From NCBI GenBank assembly GCA_001636815.1, contig AZHD01000005.1, forward strand, positions 1,545,072 through 1,609,071: 64,000 nt of DNA, written 5' to 3'. How positions within the stretch are numbered: position 1 is the stretch's first letter; the number at the start of each line of letters is the position of its first letter. The notes beneath the pieces were generated by a model. That model worked only from the letters and a program-made list of their open reading frames with translations. It did not search any database and was not told the origin of the DNA. Below, in pieces: positions 53,754 to 64,000 of this stretch. This DNA comes from Niveomyces insectorum RCEF 264 (lineage: Eukaryota > Ascomycota > Sordariomycetes > Hypocreales > Cordycipitaceae). The position numbers and the translations under genes were made by a program.

Positions 53754-54508
53754 ATGTTCTTCACGCCCCTCGTCCTCCTGGCGCTCGCCGCCGTCGGCCT
53801 TGCCGACGTCCCTGCAGGCTACAAGACCGTCTACATCACGTCCAACGTCAACGCCAAGTTCGTCGTCGTGCCCAAGGCCGCCAAGAGTGGCAGCACCGTG
53901 GTTGTGTAGGCATACGACATTCACCTTGTGACGTGAAAAAGAAACGATGAAATTTGCCTGGCATCTCTTGTCTAACAAAACCAGCCAAACTCTCGCCAAC
54001 ACGGCCGCGCAGCAGTGGTACATCAAGGCCGGCGGCACCTCCAAGATCCAGCTCGCCGGCACCACCTTGTGCTTGGATGCGGGGGCGAAGAGTAAGTGAC
54101 GCTGCACCATGCACGACTTCGACGACGGGAGCATAGACAGACAGACAGGCAGACAACTGACAAGACCGTCCCAGCCAACTGGAAGGACATGGCCAACATC
54201 TACGTCAACGACTGCGACGATAGCGCCGATGGCCAAAAGTGGGATGTCAAGGCCGACGGCCGCATTGGCGTGGCTGCTTCGAGCCCGGGTAGGTTTGTTT
54301 TTTTTTCTTTCCTATTTTCCTTACTCCTATGATTTTACCCCTTTTTCCAAAGGACCACCTGCTCATTCGTCCAGAGGAGTGCATCGACCTCCAGTACATG
54401 CGCGCGACGAACAACAACCCCGTCGGCTTGTATTCGTGCGCCGGTCTGGGCGGCGCCGGTGCCGGCGACAAGGGCATCAACTGGCCGCTGGCAGACGCGA
54501 CGTCGTAA
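53754..54508 (+). CDS. secreted ricin-B-type beta-trefoil lectin, four exons
   Basis: Exons 53754-53905, 53985-54091, 54175-54288 and 54375-54508 join in phase to 168 residues. A signal peptide (MFFTPLVLLALAAVGLADV) is followed by a single beta-trefoil: three similar subdomains each holding a Leu/Cys-Leu-Asp core and a Q-x-W motif or its variant (AAQQWYIKAGGTSKIQL, TLCLDAG; DGQKWDVKADGRI; ECIDLQYMRATNNNPVGLY). Such domains bind sugars. There is no catalytic toxin chain, so this is a lectin-like secreted protein. The last exon acceptor was chosen because only it keeps the frame. The exon arrangement tracks the trefoil repeats loosely. Confidence 0.85.
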
Positions 54509-54890
54509 GCGGACGGGACGATGAAGGTGCCGGGGAAGGGCGACGCGGCAGCCGGATGGAGAAAATAGTTTGCCGAGGAGAAAGAGTCCGATATGATTAC
54601 GGTCGACTGCGGTTACTGTTAAAAAGTCAAATACAGCTACAGCAAGACTTATGCAAACCTCAACTACTAGTCATGATTTGCCTCCTTTTTTCTCTTTTCC
54701 CAATGATTTCTGTTTTATTCACTTCTCTCGTCTGTCTTCTCTCCTGTGTGTTTTTGTCACGTCTACATTATCAGACATTTAAAAACAGGAAAAAAAAAAA
54801 TACTTTGATAGCAGAAATATCATATAAATGCCAAATCAATCAGAAGGTAAAAAATCGGGATGCCGACGTACAAAAAACAAGCAAAAAAAC
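54509..54890. other. 3' region of the lectin gene
   Basis: AT-rich untranslated or intergenic DNA up to the tRNA gene. No other feature is seen. Confidence 0.4.
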
Positions 54891-54988
54891 GACAGAGGCA
54901 TGGTTCGAACATGCGCGGCCGAAGCCATGAGATAGGATTGAACCACTGAAATTCAAGTCTCACCCATTAACCACTCTGGCACTCTGCC
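54891..54988 (-). tRNA. tRNA-Ser(UGA) with a short intron
   Basis: On the minus strand, GGCAGAG pairs with CTCTGTC as the 7-bp acceptor stem (one G-T wobble). The D arm reads CCAGAGTGGTTAATGG. The anticodon stem TGAGA/TCTCA encloses a loop with anticodon TGA, interrupted after position 37 by an intron of about 18 nt. A long variable arm (GGC-TTCG-GCC), typical of Ser and Leu tRNAs, is followed by a T arm GCATG-TTCGAAC-CATGC. Without the intron it is about 80 nt. UGA reads serine UCA codons. Confidence 0.85.
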
Positions 54989-56639
54989 ATTTGGAAAGTT
55001 GTGCAAGTTTAGCGTGAAAAGATAGTTATATAGGCTAAGGGTCTGCCAAAATACGCCCCATCCCAAAAGCGGTCGCATGTAAAGCAGGTAAACTTTGAAA
55101 GAAGAAAAGCCGTCAATAAAGCAAGGCACATGATAAGAAAGCTGAAAAATAGACAAGAAAAAAAAAGGAAGGTTTCCAGACCATCAGTTTCTCCCAAAGC
55201 TTTGTTATTCTGGGAAGCAGACATTCATGCAGGTTATGGGTGGCGCTTGTGCACAAAATTGTGCAAAATTGTGCCTCGCAACCACACCAGATTAGTGCAT
55301 TGAGAACCAGCGCCATAGAGCACGTGGCCAAACAGTTGTTGCTGTCTCTCGTTGGAACATCTGGAGAGCAATGGCAAAAACAAATTGAAAATGTTTCGTC
55401 AACTTTTTGACAATAGTGAGTGACTGAGTGCTTCGGAGAAGAGCGAGAACTTGGGATATATGAAGGGAGAGAGAACTTACAGGCAAGAAAAGAAAACAAC
55501 GGTTTGGAATAATGACCGAGAAAGAGAAGAGAAGAAGAGAAGAAGGGAAGATGAGAAGATGAGAAGAAACAAAGTAAAAAAAAAAGCTGACCGTTCTGTC
55601 TTACTTTATACGTACTGTATTTTTTGAGGAGCTGTCCGTGCACTGCCGCGTTTGCTGCTGTCGTTTGCCGTGGGTCAGGGAACGATAAATCCCATTTACG
55701 CAGCAACCCGTCCACCATCCAAAAAACTCTCGTCCTGTCTTTCATAATACTGTTCTGGTTCAATCTCGGCTTTGAATGTTTGTCCCATTCCCCAACTAAA
55801 CAAGAAACAGCGCTTTTGCACTGGTCGGCAATCTCCCTTGTGGAAAACAAACCAGAAACGAGACGAAGCTTTCAACGAGCCGCCTCTTGCAGCTCTGTAT
55901 GATGTTATGCTCATGTACCCAATCAATTATAAGAGCGTCCGTTGCACTTCTGGAAGTGCAAAAGCATCATTCAAACAGGAAAAAAAAAGAATATTAAACC
56001 AAAAAATACAGCTTGGCGTAGGAATGGAGCGGCACTAGGAGGCAAAGCGACAGAGCTTTGAGAAGCACTGTCGTCATCGTAGACCAGGCCAGAACTGACC
56101 CACTTCAGCCGTTAGACCACCAAAAAACGTCAACCACAAGCCAGTGAAAAGTAGAAACACATGTTGTCAACCGTGGTTAAGTCCAGGATGCACTGCGGAA
56201 GACGGAGTTCATTTTGTCTAGCCACTCAACGCCGAGGGGTTGCTGCTTGACTACACAAACCAGCAGTGGGAAAAGTTAATGAAAACAAATGGTCTATTTT
56301 TTTTCAAAAAATATAAAAAAAAGAAAATAGACTACAATTCAACTTCATTGGCGATAGTCGTTGAGTTGGCTATGTTTCGGTGAAGAAATTTGTTGATTTA
56401 ACGTCCATATTGGGAAATAATACATCACATGTGCGTCACTTAGTGGTTATGTTAGCTGACTAAACATTGTTCGCAGAATGGCGCCCCACCAACTGACGCG
56501 CGACGCGACACTCGTCGAAAAAAGACCACCAGACTGGAACGACGAACGACCCGATCCACACCCACGATCTCTCGCTCACCCCGGAACGCTTCGTCGACAC
56601 CAATCCCATGTCTGCCAACTTTCTGCTGCGGTCCTGCCC
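54989..56639. other. intergenic, no supported gene
   Basis: The long minus-strand frame 55113-55850 has no domain and contains hydrophobic low-complexity text, so I do not call it. The right end is the promoter and 5' untranslated region of the BRCT gene; the frame is open from 56478 but the extension (to 56639) does not look like the family. Confidence 0.4.
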
Positions 56640-59600
56640 ATGGAGTCAGAGCCGTTTGCAGGCGTCGTCCTCTGCTGCACCAGCATTCCCGTCGACTTGC
56701 GAGTAGGTTTTTGTGTCTTGTTTTTTTTTTCCCGCCTTCGCTTCTCCTGCCTTCCCAGGCGCCTCGTAGAGGAACAGACCACAGTCATTGCTGACGCAGG
56801 CCAGTTGGACCTCGCCAAGAAAGTCACTGAGCTCGGCGGCATCCACAAAAACGACCTGACCCACGAGGTCACCCACCTCGTCGTCGGCGACTACAACACC
56901 CCCAAATACCGCCATGTCGCCTACGAGCGGCCCGACATCAAGCCCATGTGCGCCGGCTGGGTCGATGCCGTGCTCGATCTCTGGACCCGCGATGCGCCCA
57001 TGGACCTGCCCGCCCTCGAGGCCGCGTGGCGGCTGCGGCCGCTCGAAGCGCACGGCGGCCTGCCCGCGGGGCCCGACGGCCAGCCGCTGGAGCGCGGCAA
57101 GCTTCTGTGTTCCCTGACCGGCTTTGAAGAGGGTAACTATCCTGATCTTTTGCCGGCCATGCCTCCAGTTTTAGCTCCTGCAGCCCCATGAAGCTAAATG
57201 AACCAAACACAGAGGACCGCCAGCGCGTCATCGCCACCATTGTCGAAAACGGCGGCGTGTACAGCGGCGACCTGACCCGCGCCGTCACCCACCTGATTGT
57301 CAACAAGCCCGAGGGCAAAAAGTACGCCGCCGCCATGCTGTGGAACATCAAAGCGGTCGCCCTCGAGTGGCTCGAAGACTGCGCCGCGCGCGGCATGATC
57401 TTGGACGAAACCAAGTACGACCCGCGCCTGCCCAAGGAGGAGCGCGGCAAGGGCGCGTGGGTCAAGACGGCCGCCGAGCGGACGGCCATCCTGGGCAAGC
57501 GGCTGCGCGACGCCGCAGCCGCCGAGAAACAGGGGCAGCGCAAGCTTCGGAAAGTGGCCAGCAAGAAGCTGTCCGTTCAGCGGGACGACCTGTGGGGCCA
57601 CATTTTGGGAAAACCTGCGGCGGCGGAGCCAGAGACGGCCGCCGCCGCCGCTCCAGAAGCGGAAGGGCAGCAGCAGCAATCAAGACAAAGCAAATCTGCA
57701 GCGCAAGAGGGCGGTCCCGCGCCTTCGCTCTATGCAGCGGGCGCTGCCGAACAGCCAGCAGCCGCCGCACAGTCACGATCAGCGGGGATGGCGGCTGCAA
57801 CGGACAACGGCGGCGTTTTGTCATCCTGTGTGTTTTGCATCCACGGGTTTTCCCCTGCGCGGACGGACGTGCTCGCAAATGCCGTAGCCACCATGGGCGG
57901 GACCGTGGCTCCGTCGCTGGACGCGATGCAGACCCTCACCGCGAGCCGACCAGCCATCACCCGCCCACACGTGATTGTGCCACAGGGAGATCGGCCTGAA
58001 ACACAGCCCTCCGTGCCAGACGGCGTGACCCTTGTCACGGAGTTTTTTATTGAAAAATGCCTGCACAAGAAGCAGTACGCTCTCTCAACCGACGGCGGCA
58101 GCGGCGATTCGAGCGTACTGGGTCGGCCATTTACTGTGTTTCCCATTCCGGGGTTCGAGTCTCTGACCGTCTGCACGTCGGGCTTTACCGGCGTCGACCT
58201 CAACCAGGTGGACAAGGCCGTCCGTCAGCTGGGCGCCACGTACGCGGAACGGTTCACGGCACAGTGTTCCGTGCTTGTGGTGACCGCGCTGCCCGCGGTA
58301 CGCAAACAGAAACTGGAGCTGGCCCTGGCCTGGAACGTGCCGGTCGTGGACGCCAAGTGGCTGTGGTCTTGCATCGCGTCAGGAACCGTCGTGCCGCTGG
58401 ACGCGTTTCTGTTCCCGCAACTACGGCAAAAGCCAAAGAGTAATTTTGGTGCCCGTTTGCCGAACGGGGAACAAGGGCACAAAGCGCAACCAGACCCCGA
58501 AAGTAGCCGGCCACCGGAACAACCGACAGACACGGCCCTGACTGTTCCGACGCTGGTGGTTGGAAGCCCCCGGACGCTGCTCGCTGCGCCCCCGCCGCCT
58601 GCGTCTGCTGCCTCCGCGGCGGCCGAAAAGACGAACGACCGAAGAGACGCGCATGGAAACGAAAACGACATGGAATGGGATTTAACAGCACCATTCGAAA
58701 CCGCACCCACGCATCCGACGGGTGGCGCCGGGAAGGCACGAAACACGGCCACAGACCAGATGGCGAATGGCACTACAAGCCTCCAGCAGTCCGTGCCGCC
58801 CCTACAAGCGGCCGAACCAAACGCGCTCAACCGGTCGATTTCCCCGCCAAAGCCTTCTGATAGCAGACCGCACCCACCCCCAGAGGCACGACAACCGCAG
58901 CCGCAACCACAACCACAGCCACAACAGCCACAACAGCCACAACAGCCACAACAGCCACAACAGCCGCAACAGCCCCAACAGCCGCAACAGCCACGGCAGC
59001 CCATCGGCAGGGTCGTCAGCGAGATTGCCGACTCGGTCGCGGGCGACTCCGACGACGGCCTCGCCTCTACCGGTGGCGGTGGCAGCAGCCGGGTGTCGCC
59101 CGTCAAACTCGACCGAAGCCGCGCCGTGGCTGCTGCCGTGGCAGCAGCAGCTGCTGCTGCAAATGCGTCCGGCATGCCCGGCTTGAAGCGCAGCGCGACG
59201 ACAGCGTCCGTCGCCGCAGCCGCCGCTAGCGGCACCTCGGCCTTGGCCCAGCAATATTCACGACACTACCCGCCACCACCAAACTTGCAACGCGGCGCCA
59301 GCGACGGGCTGGTGGGCCTGGGGTCCGTCCGGCCACTGCAGGCGCAACAGCGGCAGAACCAGTTGCGCACCGCGCCGGCGGGCCGCGCACACAGCGCCTC
59401 GGCCGGCGTGGTGTCCACGGGCTTCATTGACGACGACGACGACGACGATGAAGATGACGACGAAGGAGCCGCCAACCTGCCGCCGACGCAGGTGCAGGTG
59501 CAGTACCTGGACCCGGAGGCCGAGATGTACCGGGCGCAACTAATGCGCAAAATAATGGAGGCCGGCGGCGGCGGCGGCGATGACAACGACGCTGCAGGCG

Positions 59601-59749
59601 GCGGTGCTGCTGGTAGCAGCAGCGGCATCAATCGCCAACGGGACACGTCGGCAACAGCAGGGGCGGTGGCCCGGCCCAACGGGCAGCCCGCCGAGCGGCG
59701 CACGTCTGAGAACGGGCACGCGGTTCGCCGGAGCAGCCGTTTGCGATGA
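56640..59749 (+). CDS. four-BRCT checkpoint/replication protein (Rad4/Dpb11/TopBP1-like)
   Basis: Exons about 56640-56702, 56772-57132 and 57213-59749 give 986 residues in phase; the first junction has alternatives differing by a few codons. Four BRCT domains are visible. BRCT1 runs from SEPFAGVVLCCTSIP through ELGGIHKNDLTHEVTHLVVG to MCAGWVDAVLDLW. BRCT2 starts at LLCSLTGFEE and has ENGGVYSGDLTRAVTHLIVN. BRCT3 is at about 344-433 (VFCIHGFSPARTDVLANAV). BRCT4 is at about 445-535 (SLTVCTSGFTG to WLWSCIASG). The second half is disordered, with a Gln/Pro run at about 700-740, Ala runs and an Asp run. This matches the scaffold that reads CDK- and ATR-phosphorylated partners to start replication and activate the checkpoint kinase. 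Start at 56640 fits the family's short N-terminus. Confidence 0.9.
58890..58997 (+). repeat. CAACAGCC-type triplet repeat encoding Gln/Pro
   Basis: Tandem CAACAGCCA-like units inside the BRCT gene encode QPQP then QQP repeats. Length is likely to vary between strains. Confidence 0.8.
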
Positions 59750-60582
59750 GTTGGTACGGAAAAGAAAAAAAAGGGAGAGGTGGGGTAAAAGAGGGCGAAA
59801 AAAAGAGGAATGGGTAGGCGTATACGTGATGATACCATGGTAGTGGACGGGGCATACGAAACATGTAGCACTGCATATCGGGGTTTCGTTTTATTTTATT
59901 TCTCATTTGTCTTGTCTACATGGAACATCGAGCATCGCAGGCAAGGAGTATAGGAGAATGGGAGTAAAATGCTAGATTTCCATGTTTTTTTGAGATGTCG
60001 TGAAATACATGCATGTCTAGGTTAAAAGATGCGGCAAATAATCGAAGGGGCGGAAAAAAACAAGGCACCATTGATGGGAGCCCGCATGCCAGCAAGGATG
60101 TATGGCATTGTACTTCACAGGCAATAATCATACTGCGTAGGATATTGCCCCCTTCAGCAATTTTTTTGAACAGTTTTTACCAACATTGGATCAAGTCTCA
60201 AGTTTCGCGATGGCGTTCTAATTTTTGAATTGCAATACAACATGGGCAGAAGTACATAGTCAATACATTTGCGTGTCTCGTCAACTTACATCATAAAGCA
60301 TTTTCCAACTCTTGACTCGTAAACATCTTACACCCAAACGTCTTCTGTCAACCCCCAAAATGGTATAATAAAAAAACCAATCAATCCGTCGTGAGCCATG
60401 AAAAATCGTATATAGCAAAGAAAATTAATTAAAAAAAAAAAAAGCAATAAGAAAAAAACAGTAAGAAAATACGAAGTAGGAAAAAACAAAGTAGAAAATA
60501 TGAAGCTCAAAAGGTTACAAAAAAGCACAAAAAAATAATGTAGAAAAAATATGACTATAGCAGAAAGTCACAAAAACAAAAG
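59750..60582. other. intergenic between convergent genes
   Basis: Very A-rich from 60420 to 60560. It holds the 3' regions of the BRCT gene and the DUF8035-type gene. Nothing else is seen. Confidence 0.45.
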
Positions 60583-63500
60583 CTAGAGGCCCGAGGCTGC
60601 TTCGGTCAAGACAGTCAAAAGACTGCCGGCGGCGCCACCAATGCCCGCCGCGCTGATGGTGTCGCGGAACCGCCTGTGTCCGTCACGTCCGTCACGTCCA
60701 TCCCGACCGTCTCGGTAGTCCCGGTCGTCCCGGCTGCCGCGCGAGGACCCGTCAAGCGAGGATCGTTGATGACCGTGGCGGGACCCATGATCCCGATTCC
60801 GATCCCGACTCCGATCGCGGCTACGGTCTTGGCTTCGGTCACGGCTGCGATCATGACCGTGGCTCCGGTGGTCGTGTCTTGGCCGGAGGTACGAGCTGTC
60901 GTCGCTGTCCCGGTCATGGTTGCGGTCGCGCTCTCGGTGGCGACTCCGATCACGCTCCGGCCCGCGGTCGCGTCTCTGGTCCTTGTCTCTGATGTAGCTG
61001 TGGTCACGGTCGTGGTCGTGCGCCCGGCTACGGTCTCGATCTCGATCTCTGTCACGATCGTGGTGTCGGCTGTGCTCCCGTCGCCTGCCGTGGTCGCGGC
61101 CTTCGTTGCGGCTGCGATCACGGTCATGGTCATGTCCACGACTATGACCGTTGTGTCCGCGCCGGTCCCTGTCGCGGTGTCGGTCATGGCCGCGGTCGTG
61201 CTCCCCGCTGGAATCGTCACTCGAACGGGCACGGCCGGTCGCGGCTTCTTCAGGGCTCACTTCCACCATTTTGCCGCTTTCAAGTCGCACTTGGTTTTGG
61301 TTCTTGTTCTTAAGAATGGACTTTGGTTGCAATTCAGGCCGGCCGGTGGCCGTTGGCGATCGGCTGCCGAGGTTGATATCAGTCGACGGCGGGGACACGA
61401 TGATTGGGTACGAACGGTCTCTGTCAATGTCGTCCATGTCTTTGGCGTCGCCGTCCCTCCGTGCGTTGATCTTGCTATCTTGCGGTTTCAACGGCGTACC
61501 CCGGTCTTCGTGGGATGACTTTGCGTCGGACGACTTTGCGTCGACGAGCGGAAACGTGTTCGCCTTTGCGTTGAGCATAGTGTTGCGGTTGTGAGCACCG
61601 TCGTTGGAGGCATCGTGGCTACCATCGGTCATGGACTGCCTTCGTCGCAACCGTGAAGCGGAATCACGTTCCGCGGGTGTGAATGATGCACGTCTCCCAC
61701 TTAAGGAACTGTCTCCAGGTCCCCTCTGGTTCCCACTTTGTGCTGCATACCGGGCCCTCCTCGCCTGGGCGCTTTGCCTTGCGTATTCGGCAATCTGAGC
61801 TCGCGTTAGCACGCCAAGGATGGCCACGAAAGTCGGCCGCGCTTCGTATCGTATCCCAGCCCGCTGGAGAACCTCCACCGAAACAAGGGTTCGACTGATT
61901 TTCGTCCAAACGGCATCCGACGGGATAGCCTTGCCTTGCGAATCCGGCTCGAGGCCTGATTTTAGCAAATATTGCGGAGGAGGGCTAGTAGGGGCAGCGG
62001 CCGCGGGAAGTACGACACCAAAAGCACCTGGTCGGCTGACAGTCATCTGTTGTGCCTGCGCTTCATAGGGCGGTGGCGCGGAGGTTGAGCTCGCGGAAGA
62101 CGGTAAAAGGAATTGCCGAGAATCGCGAGGAGAGACGGGCTGTGACGTTTCCTGCGCCGCATTTTGACGAGCAAGAACGGCTGCAAGATCGTCGGACGCT
62201 GAAATTTCCAATGCCTGTATGCGCGGCAACTGCGACGTCTGCAGGGCTTGTGACAAAAGCTGCGGATGGCGGTATGTCAAGCCCGCGCGAGCAGCAGACA
62301 GTTCTTCATCCAACGAGTCGTAGGCAAGGATATCTTGGGTAGACATGAGCGCGTACCCGTGAGGACTGTCCTCGTCGGAATCGCCATCGGTGGAAATGGA
62401 CGGGGTACGCAATGCGAGCATCGGCGACGGCGGCGCTGCCGACGGTTGCGGTACCCGTGAAAGACCATCGCGGTGCGGGATTGTTTGCACCATACTTGTT
62501 GGAGAATAAACAAGCTGCTGCTGCGAATCGGCAGCCTCGGCCTCGACCGGCGACGGTGGCGTAGAGTCCGGCCTATACGGACGATACGCTTGATTCAAGC
62601 TCGCAGGGGCTAGGCGGTCCCTTTTGATTGCCTGATGGTACTTTTCGTTGTATTCTGACGGCTGCAATACCTCCTTTTGGTTGGCGTCATTGTTGGACGC
62701 TGTTCGCCGTAGCGGCGCGGAAGACGAAGGGTCTGACATGGCGTAGGCGGGAAGCGGCTGTTGCGGCGACTGCGATAGCAGCTGCGACGAAACCGCACTG
62801 GGTCTTGCAAAAAACCCCCTTGAATTGAGGTCTCGTATGTGTGTTTGCAAAGTATCCTTACATTTGGTGTCAGCTGTCAGCACTCGTTGGCTATCATCTT
62901 TGGCAGACAGCAGTCTGAAAAGCACACACAAAAAATCGCAAAAAAGAGAAAAAAAAAACAAGTTATACGTACTCGGTTCCTGTCCAAGGTTTTTATGGAT
63001 ATGCCCTCGTAAAGGAGTTCGGCCTGAAAAACCTGCCACAACTTGTCGATGGACGTGCTATTGAAGTCGGCTGCCGATATCAGGTTTTGCCCCGAGAGGC
63101 GGGCGGCAATAGCGTCGATTTTGTCCTTGATTGTTTTGGGCTGGTCGTCTTCGAGAGGCATGGGTGGTGAGGAAGGCTCGGGTGGCGGAGACAACGGCGG
63201 TGCAGGCGAACGGCTGTGTGCGGAGGGCTTCTGCAACGTGACAATTTCGGAATAAAGTCGGACGCTTGTGGTATGGCTGTCGATCTTGGTGCGAAGAAGC
63301 GCGATGATGTCTTCCGTCCAGCTGCCGTTCCCAGAGACACTCTCTTGACTGCCCTCGCTGACGATGTCGCTGCAGTGCTTGATGCTTCTGCTGTTGTTTT
63401 TGTTGTTGTTGTTGCTGCTTTTGGTGTGGTTTTCCGTTCCGTCAGCGGCGTGGTTCGCCGGTGTTGTCACGCCGTACTTGTCAAGCACGGAGCCCAGTTG

Positions 63501-63764
63501 CTTCAGCGTGGAATCGCAGTCTTGCAGAAGCAGTGTCAAATGGCGCACGTAGACGTCGGAAAGGCTGGCAGAGGCGGTGTTCAGTGCACTATCTGCACGG
63601 TTGGCTTCGATGCGCAGTTCTTTGAGGACAATGTGCAAAGCACGGACGGCGTCAGCAAGTCCGGCGAAAGTGGGCCCGACGTCCCGCGTGCGGCGATACA
63701 GCGATCGGACTTGGGCGTCTACAGCTTCGACAGCGGCTCCGTTGCTTGTCTTGCCACCTGTCAT
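60583..63764 (-). CDS. RD/RS-rich protein with DUF8035-like domain
   Basis: Two minus-strand exons: from ATG 63764 to about 62975, and from about 62900 to 60583, roughly 1,030 residues. The intron has a GTACGT donor region and a T-rich tract ending in TTTTCAG; that pair does not close the frame, but a donor 4 nt later with acceptor CAAAG does, so the exact junction is open. The N-terminal 230 residues are helical and resemble fungal-specific N-terminal domains that precede disordered proteins. A folded segment near the middle (DAVWTKISRTLVSVEVLQRA, then YEARPTFVAILGVLTRAQI and AEYARQSAQARRARY) matches the DUF8035 pattern of fungal proteins. The C-terminal 250 residues are dominated by RD, RS and HD dipeptides, as in RNA-binding or nuclear-speckle proteins. 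Function is unknown. Confidence 0.75.
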
Positions 63765-64000
63765 GTCCTACCGGCCGTCACACGGTTGTTTTCTTTTTTT
63801 TAGACCAGGAAAGTTCTCAAAAGGCCCGCAATATAAAAAAAAAAAAAAAAAGTCTCCAGGTCAGAGAAGACGACCAACAAAGGCAGAAAAAGCCCTGGTG
63901 CCTAGCTATAAGCAAGAAGAACAGCCGGCGGCTATTGTAGTCGTCGCTGTCTGTATGGCGGCGTTGCACGTGTTGGCTCTTTCTGTGTAGTTCTGGCCTT

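Noticed and set aside
53754..54508. A toxin of the ricin type
   Set aside because: Only the sugar-binding beta-trefoil is present, with no catalytic chain; such secreted lectins are common in fungi.
55113..55850. 245-residue minus-strand frame
   Set aside because: No domain, no supporting composition, and hydrophobic low-complexity text; it most likely arises by chance in intergenic DNA.

Overview
The window is nuclear DNA of a filamentous ascomycete, probably a sordariomycete and perhaps hypocrealean (inferred from gene families and style, not from a marker gene). Coding regions are GC-rich and are cut by short GT-AG introns of about 50-140 nt. A Zn2Cys6 regulator, an AA9 LPMO and a Rad4/TopBP1-type BRCT protein are present. 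One AT-rich block has lost nearly all CpA/TpG dinucleotides, which is the mark of repeat-induced point mutation (RIP).

Layout. 0.9-8.5 kb: a coiled-coil protein, a DyP-type peroxidase with a possible mitochondrial presequence, and two divergently transcribed protein-kinase-like genes. 9-22 kb: a gene graveyard. It holds one exon of a kinase-like gene, a Zn2Cys6 factor that ends early, the 5' end of an APH-type phosphotransferase, a casein-kinase-1 gene with one stop codon, a GT2 glycosyltransferase, a histidine phosphatase, an FAD-linked oxidase and the tail of an alpha/beta-hydrolase. An apparently intact five-exon epoxide hydrolase sits among them. 22-30 kb: a small kinase-like gene, an orphan gene, a LINE fragment, a probable pseudokinase and an FHA-domain Ser/Thr kinase with a Gly-Arg tail. 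30-37.5 kb: two orphan proteins (one with internal repeats, one with an AT-hook-like motif), a 10-N assembly gap and a MATE-like transporter. 37.7-44.7 kb: a RIP-mutated Copia retrotransposon and a tRNA-derived repeat, bordered on both sides by the same 47-bp near-palindrome. 45-64 kb: an intact APH-family gene (parent or paralogue of the fragment at 13 kb), a possible 49-residue Cys-rich protein, a secreted FKBP, an AA9 LPMO, an F-box protein, a secreted beta-trefoil lectin, an intron-containing tRNA-Ser(UGA), a four-BRCT Rad4/Dpb11/TopBP1 homologue and a long RD-rich DUF8035-type protein.

How it fits together. The right end (47-64 kb) looks like conserved housekeeping and secretome DNA. The left two thirds look like accessory DNA with decay, segmental duplication, transposon debris and an unusual density of kinase-fold genes (nine in about 40 kb, intact, degenerate or truncated). 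I see no polyketide synthase, NRPS or terpene synthase backbone, so I do not call a biosynthetic cluster. Exon borders were worked out by hand from splice motifs and reading-frame continuity. Where the frame closes exactly I say so.
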